A stretch of 64,000 nucleotides of DNA from Emcibacter sp. (GTDB lineage Bacteria; Pseudomonadota; Alphaproteobacteria; Sphingomonadales; Emcibacteraceae). The translations under genes were made by a program, and so were the position numbers. This document shows positions 9,505-20,940 of this stretch, piece by piece; position 1 is the first letter of the stretch, and each line of letters starts with the position of its first letter. The notes below the pieces were generated by a model. That model searched no databases. It saw only the letters and a list, made by a program, of their open reading frames with translations, and had not been told where the DNA came from. The stretch lies in contig JAJFIQ010000019.1 in NCBI GenBank assembly GCA_021774785.1, positions 682,001-746,000 of the forward strand. The letters run 5' to 3'.

Positions 9505-9936
9505 TTATTTTCCATACAACTCATCCGCCCGCTTCTCAAACGCGCCGATCATGTGGCTGACCGCCTCAGTAAAGAATCCACCAATCATTTTTTCGAAGAT
9601 TTTGTTCCTGAACTCAAAATCCACCAGAAAATCTACATGGCAGCCGCCGTCGTCCTTTTCGGTGAACTGCCAGTGGTTGTGGAGGTATTTTAGAGGGCCT
9701 TTGATATATTCTACCTCGATCCGGTCGTCTGTGAAGGTTACATGAGAAGTAAACCGCTCACGGAACATTTTGAAGCCGATAATCAAGTCGGCGTGCAGAC
9801 TGTCGTCTGTATGTTTATAGGTTCTAACCCCCTGACACCACGGTAGGAAATCGGCATAGGCATCCACATCGGCAACCATTCTATACATCTGGTCTTTGCT
9901 ATAGGGAAAATCTCTTACTTCGGTAAATTTTGGCAT
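9505..9936 (-). CDS. RatA/Coq10-like START-domain protein
   Basis: A 143-aa member of the polyketide cyclase/dehydrase (Coq10/RatA) group. It begins MPKFTEVRDFPYS and carries the family landmarks MYRMVADVDAYADFLPWCQGVR and the C-terminal amphipathic VSHMIGAFEKRADELYG. Eukaryotic and bacterial Coq10 proteins bind ubiquinone and aid respiration, and E. coli RatA was described as an inhibitor of ribosome association. Which activity applies here cannot be told from sequence. It starts immediately after the lipA stop codon, so it is the last gene of the pdh-lpd-lipA operon, a common alphaproteobacterial arrangement that favours a metabolic role. Confidence 0.85.
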   Translation of the reverse strand: MPKFTEVRDFPYSKDQMYRMVADVDAYADFLPWCQGVRTYKHTDDSLHADLIIGFKMFRERFTSHVTFTDDRIEVEYIKGPLKYLHNHWQFTEKDDGGCHVDFLVDFEFRNKIFEKMIGGFFTEAVSHMIGAFEKRADELYGK

Positions 9937-10896
9937 TTATTCCTCATTAAGAGGGTTTAAGCGTGCCATTTCCGCAATGTCTATGGGCGCATCCATTTTT
10001 GCACTCTGTTTTGCCAGTTTTTCGGCACGGGCGGCTTTTAACTGATCAAAATCATCCCCCGCATGGAATGATGACCGCGTCAATGGCGATGAGGCTACAT
10101 GCAAAAAGCCTTTTGATTTGGCGCGGGCGGCATATTTGTCGAACTGTTCCGGTGTGATGAAATCTGCCACTTCCACATGTTTACGGGTGGGTTGCAGATA
10201 TTGTCCAATAGTGATGAAATCTATATCGGCGGAGCGCATGTCATCCATGATCTGCATCACCTCATCCGTGCTTTCGCCCAACCCCACCATAATACCCGAC
10301 TTGGTGAAGATGGTCGGGTCAATCTGTTTCACCCGGTCCAGCAGGCGCAGGGAATGGAAATAGCGCGCACCGGGACGGATATGGTTATACAGGCGCGGGA
10401 CCGTTTCCAGATTATGATTAAACACATCCGGTTTTGCGGCAACGACTTTTTCCAAGGCACCCGGTTTATTGCGGAAATCGGGGGTGAGGATTTCTATGGT
10501 CGTGTTGGGTGCATGTTCGCGCAGGCGTTCGATCACCTGAACAAACTGATCCGCGCCGCCGTCTTCCAGATCATCACGGTCAACGCTTGTGATCACAATA
10601 TGGTTTAAGCCCATTTTACCTGCGGCGATAGCCACATTATCCGGCTCCATCGGGTCTACGGAGTTGCCTTTTCCGGTTTTGATATTACAAAATCGGCAGG
10701 CGCGCGTACAGGTATCGCCCAAGATCATGACGGTAGCGTGTTTTTTCTGCCAACATTCACCAATATTGGGACAGGCAGCCTCCTCACACACCGTGTTGAG
10801 GCTCAGGTCACGCATCATCTGATAAGTTTCCTGATAGCCTTTGGATACGGGCGCTTTTACCCTGATCCAGTCCGGTTTACGTTTATATTTGCTCAT
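9937..10896 (-). CDS. lipA: Lipoyl synthase
   Basis: Radical-SAM enzyme that inserts two sulfurs into octanoyl groups on lipoyl domains, here those of the pyruvate dehydrogenase encoded just upstream. The 319-aa protein has the auxiliary cluster cysteines at about C37, C42 and C48 ([12 protein letters not shown]), the radical-SAM CxxxCxxC at about C63, C67 and C70 (CTRACRFC), and the C-terminal RSSFHAGD serine motif. It abuts lpdA upstream (stop and start adjacent) and the RatA/Coq10-like gene downstream. Placing lipA with E2 and E3 links cofactor assembly to its targets. Confidence 0.97.
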   Translation of the reverse strand: MSKYKRKPDWIRVKAPVSKGYQETYQMMRDLSLNTVCEEAACPNIGECWQKKHATVMILGDTCTRACRFCNIKTGKGNSVDPMEPDNVAIAAGKMGLNHIVITSVDRDDLEDGGADQFVQVIERLREHAPNTTIEILTPDFRNKPGALEKVVAAKPDVFNHNLETVPRLYNHIRPGARYFHSLRLLDRVKQIDPTIFTKSGIMVGLGESTDEVMQIMDDMRSADIDFITIGQYLQPTRKHVEVADFITPEQFDKYAARAKSKGFLHVASSPLTRSSFHAGDDFDQLKAARAEKLAKQSAKMDAPIDIAEMARLNPLNEE

Positions 10897-12318
10897 CTAA
10901 AAATGTAAAGCCTTGCCGTAAGCATCCAATACGCTCTCATGCATCATTTCGGACAGCGTCGGATGGGGGAAAACCGTATGCATCAATTCTGCCTCTGTCG
11001 TTTCCAGCGTGCGGGCAACGGTATAGCCCTGTATCATTTCCGTTACTTCGGCCCCCACCATATGGGCACCCAGCAACTCACCCGTTTTAGCATCAAATAC
11101 AGTCTTTACAAGTCCTTCTGCTTCACCAAGGGCAATTGCCTTGCCATTTGCCATAAAGGGGAAGCGTCCAACGCGCACTTTATGTCCCTTATCCTTGGCG
11201 GTTTTTTCGGTCATGCCGACACTGGCAACTTGCGGTCGGCAGTATGTACATCCTGGAATATTACCCTTATCGATGGGGTGCAAGTCCTTGATTTCTTTAT
11301 GGCCCTTGTCGCGGGCGATTTTCTCGATCACGATCACGCCCTCATGGCTGGCCTTATGGGCGAGCCACGGCGGGCCGGTCAGGTCACCAATGGCATGAAC
11401 GCCCTTTACACCCGTATGGCCCCATTCGTCAGCGATGATATGACCGCGGTCAACTTTTATGCCATTTTCTTCCAGCCCTATATTTTCCACGTTACCCGTG
11501 ATTCCAACGGCAAGAATGACCCGGTCCACTTCAATAGTTTGGGCCTTGCCTTTATTGTCTTCCACGGTACAGACAACAATATCTTTTTTCTTGTCCAGTT
11601 TAGTAACAGAGGCAGAGGTAATGATTTTCAGCCCTTGGGCCTTAAATGATTTCAGGGCAAAGGCGGAAATTTCTTCGTCTTCCACAGGCAACACGTGATC
11701 CATCATCTCAACCACGGTTACGTCGGCGCCTAGCTCGTTATAAAAGCTCGCGAATTCAATGCCGATGGCACCGGAGCCAATCACAAGCAGTTTTTTCGGC
11801 ATGACGTTGGGGACAAGGGCATGCCGATATGTCCATATCTTATCACCATCGGCCTTCAAATGTGGCAATTCACGCGCCCGTGCGCCCGTGGCGAGGATAA
11901 TGTCGGTGGCTTCAACATCGGCAATCTTCTTGCCATCTTTGGAAACACTCAATAAACCGGGTTTCACAAGTTTGCCTTCGCCTTCGATGACAGTGATCTT
12001 GTTTTTTTTCATAAGGTGAGCAACGCCACCGCTAAGCTGGGCGGCAATACCGCGACTGCGTTTGACGACCTTATCAAGTTCAAAGCCAAGGTCTTTGGCC
12101 AAAAGACCATAATCCGCCGCATGTTTCATATTGTGGAAGACTTCTGCGGAGCGCAACAGGGCCTTAGTGGGGATACAGCCCCAGTTAAGGCAGATACCAC
12201 CCAGATTTTCACGCTCAATCACAGCGGTTTTATAACCCAACTGTGCGGCACGGATCGCCGCTACATAACCACCCGGTCCGCCCCCAAGGACGACAATATC
12301 AAATTTCTGTACAGTCAT
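10897..12318 (-). CDS. lpdA: Dihydrolipoyl dehydrogenase (E3)
   Basis: FAD-dependent E3 subunit that reoxidises dihydrolipoamide with NAD+. The 473-aa protein has the N-terminal FAD-binding VVLGGGPGGYVAAIRAA, the redox-active disulfide GGICLNWGCIPTKALL, the NAD-binding VIGSGAIGIEFASFY, and the C-terminal interface His-Glu pair in HTVFPHPTLSEMMHE. It follows pdhC by 10 bp and directly precedes lipA. Confidence 0.96.
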   Translation of the reverse strand: MTVQKFDIVVLGGGPGGYVAAIRAAQLGYKTAVIERENLGGICLNWGCIPTKALLRSAEVFHNMKHAADYGLLAKDLGFELDKVVKRSRGIAAQLSGGVAHLMKKNKITVIEGEGKLVKPGLLSVSKDGKKIADVEATDIILATGARARELPHLKADGDKIWTYRHALVPNVMPKKLLVIGSGAIGIEFASFYNELGADVTVVEMMDHVLPVEDEEISAFALKSFKAQGLKIITSASVTKLDKKKDIVVCTVEDNKGKAQTIEVDRVILAVGITGNVENIGLEENGIKVDRGHIIADEWGHTGVKGVHAIGDLTGPPWLAHKASHEGVIVIEKIARDKGHKEIKDLHPIDKGNIPGCTYCRPQVASVGMTEKTAKDKGHKVRVGRFPFMANGKAIALGEAEGLVKTVFDAKTGELLGAHMVGAEVTEMIQGYTVARTLETTEAELMHTVFPHPTLSEMMHESVLDAYGKALHF

Positions 12319-12328
12319 ATTTCAATCC

Positions 12329-13561
12329 TCACAGCAGCATGGTTGATGGATGTTCTAGGTAAGTTTTTATGGCACCAAGGAATTCAGCGCCCACGGCCCC
12401 GTCAATGGCACGATGATCACAGGCCAGATTAACGGACATAACTGTTGCCGGTTTCATTTCACCGTTGTTGATGACAACGCGTTGCTCACCGCTGCCTACC
12501 GCAAGAATTGCGGCTTGGGGCGGGTTGATTACGGCTTGGAATTGTTTGATGCCCATCATGCCAAGATTGGATATGGAGAATGTTCCACCCGCATAATCTT
12601 CCGGCATAAGTTTTCCGTCACGGGCCTTTTTCGCCAATTCCTTGGTTTCATCGGATATCTGTCGCAGTCCCTTTTGTTCTGCACCGCGTATCACTGGGGT
12701 TACCAGGCCTCCGGGGATAGCAACCGCAACGGAAACATCCGACCGGCTATAATGACGCATCACATCACCGCCGAATTGCACGTTGGCGGCAGGAACTTTC
12801 TTCAACGCCAAAGCACAGGCGCGAATGATGAAATCATTGACCGAGATTTTATAGTCATCCGACATGCCGTTCAGCTCTTTACGGGCGGCAAGTAGATTAT
12901 CAAGCTCTATATCCACCCCAAGATAGAAGTGCGGTACGGTTTGTTTTGATTCTGTCAGGCGTTTGGCAATGGTTTTACGCATATTGCTGAGCTTGATTTC
13001 CTCAAACGGTGCATCACTATGTAGCTGAAACGTAGCTGTTCTGATCACTTCGCGAGGTGTATAGCTTTCCACATCCCGCTTGATCACTCGTCCGCGCGGG
13101 CCAGTACCCGAAACGTCGGCAATATTAATATCCTTCTGAGCCGCTATGCGACGGGCCAGAGGCGATGAGAAAACCCGGTCACCCGTTGGAGAAATAGTCG
13201 TGGGAGCAACATGCGCGGGAGCCACCGGTGCGGGTGCCGCAGCAGGTGAGGCTTCTGTATTAATCTCTACTGAAGCCATTCCGCCACTTGAAATATCATC
13301 CATTGCCGAGGCATCTTCCCCCTCTTCAAGCAGTAGCGCAATCAATGTTCCAACGGCAACATTTTCTGTACCATCGGCAACTATGATTTTTCCGACCACG
13401 CCATCATCAATGCTTTCATATTCCATGGTGGCTTTATCGGTTTCGATTTCGGCAAGGATTGTACCGCTTTCCACGGTGTCACCCTCCTTGACCAACCAAT
13501 TTGCCAAAGTTCCTGATTCCATTGTCGGTGACAGGGCGGGCATAAAAATTTCTATCGCCAT
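12329..13561 (-). CDS. pdhC: Pyruvate dehydrogenase E2, dihydrolipoyl acetyltransferase
   Basis: Core of the pyruvate dehydrogenase complex, moving the acetyl group from E1 to CoA. The 410-aa protein has one N-terminal lipoyl domain (lipoyl Lys in [11 protein letters not shown]), an Ala/Pro-rich linker (about 95-125), a peripheral-subunit-binding domain (FSSPLARRIAAQKDI...GTGPRGRV), and a catalytic domain with the active-site DHRAIDGAVGAEF. I set the start at ATG 13561, which shares one base with the pdhB TAA stop (TAATG). An upstream start at 13585 would add eight unrelated residues. Confidence 0.95.
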   Translation of the reverse strand: MAIEIFMPALSPTMESGTLANWLVKEGDTVESGTILAEIETDKATMEYESIDDGVVGKIIVADGTENVAVGTLIALLLEEGEDASAMDDISSGGMASVEINTEASPAAAPAPVAPAHVAPTTISPTGDRVFSSPLARRIAAQKDINIADVSGTGPRGRVIKRDVESYTPREVIRTATFQLHSDAPFEEIKLSNMRKTIAKRLTESKQTVPHFYLGVDIELDNLLAARKELNGMSDDYKISVNDFIIRACALALKKVPAANVQFGGDVMRHYSRSDVSVAVAIPGGLVTPVIRGAEQKGLRQISDETKELAKKARDGKLMPEDYAGGTFSISNLGMMGIKQFQAVINPPQAAILAVGSGEQRVVINNGEMKPATVMSVNLACDHRAIDGAVGAEFLGAIKTYLEHPSTMLL

Positions 13562-14928
13562 TAGTTGTCTCCCTGTTTGTAACAAACTTTTTTCGCGGCC
13601 TCAACAATACTGTCATCTGTCACTACAGCAAGTTTTTCAAGATTTGCAGCATAAGGCATGGGCACATCTGCATTGGTTACCCGAAGCACTGGCGCATCGA
13701 GATAATCAAAGGCATCTTCCATAAGGCGCGCTGATATTTCCGAACTGATGGAACAGCTCACCCAACCCTCTTCGACACAAACGACCCGATTAGTTTTCTG
13801 TACCGATTTGATCACGGTTTCCATATCAAGCGGGCGCAGGGTGCGAAGATCAATGACCTCTGCTTCAATACCCTCTTCTGCCAGTTTTTCAGCCGCTTCA
13901 AGAGCAAATTTCACCCCGATGGAATAGGACACCAATGTCACATCAGCCCCAGTACGTACAACTTTGGCTTTGCCCAGTGGTACGGTGTAATCTTCAATAT
14001 CCGGCACATCAAAACTCTGGCCGTAAATCATTTCATTTTCCAGAAAAATCACCGGATTTGGGTTTTTAATGGCCGATTTCAATAATCCCTTGGCATCAGC
14101 CGCAGAATAGGGGGAAACCACAATCAATCCCGGTACATGAGCATACCATGAAGCATAGTTCTGACTATGCTGCGCACCGACACGGCTTGCGGCACCGTTT
14201 GGCCCGCGAAATACCATGGGACATCTGATCTGTCCGCCGGACATGTAATTGGTCTTGGCCGCAGAGTTGATAATATGGTCTATAGCCTGCATGGCAAAGT
14301 TAAAGGTCATGAACTCGACCACAGGTTTCAAGCCCGCCATAGCAGCCCCGACGCCAAGTCCGGCAAAACCATGTTCGGTAATCGGGGTATCAATAACCCG
14401 TCTGTCACCAAATTCATCGTGCAGACCTTGTGTGACTTTATAGGCTCCCTGATATTCCGCTACTTCTTCCCCCATGATGAACACGGCATCATCAAGGCGC
14501 ATTTCCTCTGCCATGGCATCGCGAAGTGCTTCACGCACTGTGGTTGAGGTAAAAGTCGTACCTTCTGGCAGGTCGGATTCGATAACAACTTGTGCTTCTG
14601 GCGTTACAACGGCAACTTCTTCGACAACGACATCGGAAATGGCCGCAACTGGTGCACTAACCTCACCGATATTTGCAGAATCTTCACCATCTTCCAGTAT
14701 CACGCCGATAACAGTACCAACCGCAATGCCTTCGCTGCCGTCGGGGACTATGATCTTGCCAATCACGCCTTCTTCATCGGTTTCAAGCTCCATGGTAGCT
14801 TTATCAGTTTCAATTTCAGCTAAAATATCACCCGCAGTGACTTTATCACCTTCAGCAACAGTCCATTTGGCTAAAGTTCCTTCGGTCATGGTAGGTGACA
14901 TGGCCGGTAGCAGAATTTCTATGGTCAT
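13561..14928 (-). CDS. pdhB: Pyruvate dehydrogenase E1 beta subunit with N-terminal lipoyl domain
   Basis: Beta chain of the thiamine-diphosphate E1 enzyme. At 455 aa it is longer than the usual 325-330 because residues 1 to about 80 are a lipoyl domain (lipoyl Lys in [11 protein letters not shown]) closely matching that of E2. A flexible linker and the transketolase-like domain follow, with [28 protein letters not shown] and [17 protein letters not shown]. The lipoyl-E1beta fusion is well known in alphaproteobacteria and adds extra acyl carriers to the complex. It lies 12 bp after pdhA. Confidence 0.96.
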   Translation of the reverse strand: MTIEILLPAMSPTMTEGTLAKWTVAEGDKVTAGDILAEIETDKATMELETDEEGVIGKIIVPDGSEGIAVGTVIGVILEDGEDSANIGEVSAPVAAISDVVVEEVAVVTPEAQVVIESDLPEGTTFTSTTVREALRDAMAEEMRLDDAVFIMGEEVAEYQGAYKVTQGLHDEFGDRRVIDTPITEHGFAGLGVGAAMAGLKPVVEFMTFNFAMQAIDHIINSAAKTNYMSGGQIRCPMVFRGPNGAASRVGAQHSQNYASWYAHVPGLIVVSPYSAADAKGLLKSAIKNPNPVIFLENEMIYGQSFDVPDIEDYTVPLGKAKVVRTGADVTLVSYSIGVKFALEAAEKLAEEGIEAEVIDLRTLRPLDMETVIKSVQKTNRVVCVEEGWVSCSISSEISARLMEDAFDYLDAPVLRVTNADVPMPYAANLEKLAVVTDDSIVEAAKKVCYKQGDN

Positions 14929-14940
14929 TTTCTATATTCC

Positions 14941-15990
14941 TTATTCTGCGACTAAAATATCGGTGTAAAGTTCGGAAGCATCCGGTTCTGGGCTTTCCTG
15001 TGCGAATTTTGCGGCTTCGGCTACAATGGTCTTTAATTCCTTATCTATGGATTTCATGCCTGCCTCATCCATAATCTTTCCGTCCAGCAGCCGTTGTTTA
15101 ACCTGATCAATGGGATCATGTTCGGCGCGCATTTTCTGCACTTCTTCCTTGGAACGGTATTTGGCCGGATCAGACATAGAGTGACCCCGATAACGATAGG
15201 TATTCATTTCCAGCAATATGGGGCCATTGCCTTCGCGGCACCATTTTACAGCACGGAGCGCGGCCTCTTTCACCGCAAGGACATCCATACCATCTACTGC
15301 TTCGCCAAAAATGCGGAAACTTTCCCCGCGACGGTGAAGCTCGACCTCCGAAGAAGATCTTTTAATGGCTGTTCCCATGGCATATTGATTATTCTCTATG
15401 ACAAAAATAACTGGCAGTCCCCACAGCTCTGCCATGTTAAAGCTTTCATATACCTGTCCCTGATTGGACGCCCCGTCACCAAAATATACCACAGAGACAT
15501 TATCGGTCCCTTTGTATTTATGAGCAAATCCAAGCCCGGCTCCGATAGGTACTTGAGCCGCAACAATACCATGTCCACCGTAAAATCCATGTTCAACACT
15601 GAACATATGCATGGAGCCACCCTTACCTTTGGAAATACCGCTAGCGCGCCCGGTAAGTTCCGCCATGATAATATTTGGGTCAATCTTACAGGCCAACATG
15701 TGAGCATGATCCCGATAGCTGGTCAGGATTGTGTCCCCATCTTTCAGAGCTGACTGAATTCCGGTAACGACGGCCTCTTGCCCAATATATAAATGGCAAA
15801 ACCCACCAATCAAACCCATGCCATACATTTGACCGGCTTTTTCCTCGAAACGGCGCATGAGAAGCATTTGACGATAAAAATCTGTTAGCTCATCCGGCGT
15901 TGCTGTGAGTACTTGTGCTTTAAGGGGTTTTCTACGAGCAGCGGGTTTGCCACTTTTGGTTACTTTTTTACTGGTTGTTTTTTTAGCCAT
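14941..15990 (-). CDS. pdhA: Pyruvate dehydrogenase E1 alpha subunit
   Basis: Alpha chain that binds thiamine diphosphate and decarboxylates pyruvate. The 349-aa protein has a Lys/Arg-rich N-terminal tail of about 25 residues before the family core (FYRQMLLMRRFEEKAGQMY), the TPP motif starting GDGASNQGQVYESFNMAEL and ending ENN, and the phosphorylation-loop-like RYRGHSMSDPAKYR. It is the first gene of the pdhA-pdhB-pdhC-lpdA-lipA unit, preceded by about 215 bp of AT-rich DNA with a CtrA-type box. Confidence 0.96.
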   Translation of the reverse strand: MAKKTTSKKVTKSGKPAARRKPLKAQVLTATPDELTDFYRQMLLMRRFEEKAGQMYGMGLIGGFCHLYIGQEAVVTGIQSALKDGDTILTSYRDHAHMLACKIDPNIIMAELTGRASGISKGKGGSMHMFSVEHGFYGGHGIVAAQVPIGAGLGFAHKYKGTDNVSVVYFGDGASNQGQVYESFNMAELWGLPVIFVIENNQYAMGTAIKRSSSEVELHRRGESFRIFGEAVDGMDVLAVKEAALRAVKWCREGNGPILLEMNTYRYRGHSMSDPAKYRSKEEVQKMRAEHDPIDQVKQRLLDGKIMDEAGMKSIDKELKTIVAEAAKFAQESPEPDASELYTDILVAE

Positions 15991-16097
15991 ATTTATCAGC
16001 CCATCCTGCTAAATTAAATACCATCTATCATCAAAATACATTTAGAAGATTAAAGAAATTTAGCTAAATAATGATTAAAAGCCATTGAAATACAAGC

Positions 16098-16112
16098 TTA
16101 ATTTTAAATTAA
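16098..16112. promoter_or_regulatory. Candidate CtrA box upstream of pdhA
   Basis: TTAA-TTTTAAA-TTAA is an exact TTAA-N7-TTAA match in the ftsB-pdhA gap, about 110 bp upstream of the pdhA ATG. Other TTAA half sites follow nearby. The consensus is known for the alphaproteobacterial cell-cycle regulator CtrA, but this gap is very AT-rich so a chance match is quite possible. Confidence 0.35.
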
Positions 16113-16207
16113 CCAGATTAAAGTTAATAGTAATATTTAACCCATTGAAAATCAATCATGAAAATAATTAACTGATTATTTAAAGTTTTTGAATGTTGGG
16201 GGAAAAT

Positions 16208-16513
16208 TTAGTTTTTATGCAAAATGACAATTTCATCTTTATGCATTAGACCGAGCATTTCACGGGATTTTTCATCCAGAAAGTCTGGATTAACATGATC
16301 TGGTTGCAGAAGCTGCACGTGACTTTCGATGCCCATCCTACGTTCATGGACAAGGTTATATTCCTGTTCTAAAACGGATATTTCCACATTCAGATTGGCC
16401 TTTGCTTGCATACTGCGCATGCCATAAATGAAAAAATAAACAATAAGCAATGAACAGCCTATGGGGACAATCATTTTTTTAAATCTATTTTTTATGTCTA
16501 ATACATATGTCAT
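16208..16513 (-). CDS. ftsB: Septum formation initiator, FtsB/DivIC family
   Basis: A 101-aa bitopic cell-division protein. It has a short cytoplasmic N terminus, one transmembrane helix (IVPIGCSLLIVYFFIYGM), and a heptad-like coiled coil (NLNVEISVLEQEYNLV) followed by DFLDEKSREMLGLMHKDEIVIL, the typical FtsB end. FtsB joins FtsL and FtsQ in the divisome. Position between eno and pdhA is the classic alphaproteobacterial place for this gene. It lies 79 bp downstream of the eno stop. Confidence 0.88.
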   Translation of the reverse strand: MTYVLDIKNRFKKMIVPIGCSLLIVYFFIYGMRSMQAKANLNVEISVLEQEYNLVHERRMGIESHVQLLQPDHVNPDFLDEKSREMLGLMHKDEIVILHKN

Positions 16514-16592
16514 ACCCCCAGAGAATCACAACTGATTCGCCAGGTCAAGCATTTTTTTATTTTTTCTTTTAAAGTCAAGACTCTAGCATCAA

Positions 16593-17885
<1,293 letters not shown>

Positions 17886-17892
17886 TTAAAGG

Positions 17893-19569
<1,677 letters not shown>

Positions 19570-19595
19570 CTAAAAAGGCAGGCCAAAATATAATG

Positions 19596-19913
19596 TTATT
19601 CACTATCCGGAATGATAGGTTCTGGTTTATCTTCCGGTTCAGCTTGTTCAACAACCGTGGGTTCCACATCGAATACGGAGCTATCTGCGGTTTGTTGTTT
19701 TGCAATTACGGCAAGCCCAAGACTTGTCACAAAAAAACCAACGGCTAGGAATGTCGTAACCCGGGTAAGCATTGTCGCCGCACTTCGGCCAGCCATCATG
19801 CCGCCCTGTCCGCCACCAATACCCAATGCGCCACCTGATGACCGCTGTATAAGCACCATCACCACAAGGCTAATTGTCAAAATCAAATGAATAACAAGAA
19901 CAACCTCTTGCAT
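19596..19913 (-). CDS. secG: Preprotein translocase subunit SecG
   Basis: Small SecYEG component. The 105-aa protein has two membrane helices (VLVIHLILTISLVVMVLIQ and VTTFLAVGFFVTSLGLAVIA) separated by the conserved Gly-rich loop RSSGGALGIGGGQGG, then an acidic Pro/Glu-rich tail. Its place after tpiA is the standard one. The acidic tail is longer than in E. coli but common in alphaproteobacteria. Confidence 0.93.
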   Translation of the reverse strand: MQEVVLVIHLILTISLVVMVLIQRSSGGALGIGGGQGGMMAGRSAATMLTRVTTFLAVGFFVTSLGLAVIAKQQTADSSVFDVEPTVVEQAEPEDKPEPIIPDSE

Positions 19914-20006
19914 ATCTTAAACTCTTTTTTTATCTGCATATATAAATGATCAGATTGGCTTTTACTCTAATCTGTTTCATATGGCTAGTGCAAAATGACT
20001 TGTCAA

Positions 20007-20747
20007 CTACTGATAGGTTTTAATGATACCATAAAAATCTTCAGCTTTTAGACTGGCACCACCCACAAGTGCCCCATTTACGTTGGCTACTGACATTAAT
20101 TCACTGGCATTAGAAGCTTTCACGGAACCACCATATTGAATGCGAACCATTTCACCCGCATCACCAAAGCGATCCAAAAGCAAAGACCGGATCACGGCAT
20201 GTACTTCGGCCACATCATTTGTGGTCGGTACTTTACCCGTTCCGATGGCCCATACCGGCTCGTAAGCAATCACAGTATTATCAGCGGAAGCATTTTCGGG
20301 GATAGAACCAACTACTTGCGAAGTAACCACATCTAGTGTTTCCCCTTTTTCCCTTTCTTCATCCGTCTCCCCGACACAGATAATGGCGGTTAACCCCTGC
20401 TCCTGTACGGCTTTGGCCTTTGCTTTAACAGTATCATTTGTTTCACCGTGGTCTGCGCGACGTTCGGAATGACCAACAATGACATAGTGGCAGCCTAAAT
20501 CTTTCAACATAGCAGCGGAAATATCACCCGTATGGGCACCACTGACGTTCATATGGCAATCTTGCGCCCCGATATCGATTCCTTTTCCCGAAAGTGCGGA
20601 AATAAGCGTTGCCGGCGGACAGATCAAAATATCACATCCCACACTACCTTCAGTTACCAAGGCGTTCAGTTTTTCTATTTGATCAACACTTGCGGTTAAA
20701 CCATTCATTTTCCAGTTGCCTGCAACCAGAGCCTTGGGAGCTGCCAT
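20007..20747 (-). CDS. tpiA: Triosephosphate isomerase
   Basis: Interconverts dihydroxyacetone phosphate and glyceraldehyde 3-phosphate. The 246-aa TIM barrel has the catalytic Lys (K13 in GNWKMNG), His (H93 in IVGHSERR) and Glu (E163 in [12 protein letters not shown]), plus the phosphate-binding YGGSVKASN and [10 protein letters not shown]. It is divergent from the ppiD-trpE unit across about 190 bp. Confidence 0.97.
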   Translation of the reverse strand: MAAPKALVAGNWKMNGLTASVDQIEKLNALVTEGSVGCDILICPPATLISALSGKGIDIGAQDCHMNVSGAHTGDISAAMLKDLGCHYVIVGHSERRADHGETNDTVKAKAKAVQEQGLTAIICVGETDEEREKGETLDVVTSQVVGSIPENASADNTVIAYEPVWAIGTGKVPTTNDVAEVHAVIRSLLLDRFGDAGEMVRIQYGGSVKASNASELMSVANVNGALVGGASLKAEDFYGIIKTYQ

Positions 20748-20940
20748 AAGTTTTCCTTTGTATTAAAATTTAACCATTGCCTATCAGAAAACCAGAGCCT
20801 TTTCCACATCCAAGATTGAAAATATTCCAAACAAACTGCATTTAGCCCACATTGTGCTTCTTTTGAGCTTGCGATGCCCTTGTCTGGCCACTATCATGCC
20901 TCAAATTTTGACGAATTCAATAATATAGGTACCTAAATAA

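Noticed and set aside
10939-11649. Long plus-strand open frame (236 codons) opposite lpdA
   Set aside because: It is the antisense shadow of a well-supported dihydrolipoyl dehydrogenase gene, with no domain and no ribosome site.
15094-15753. Long plus-strand open frame (219 codons) opposite pdhA
   Set aside because: Antisense shadow of pyruvate dehydrogenase E1 alpha; its translation shows no recognisable motif.
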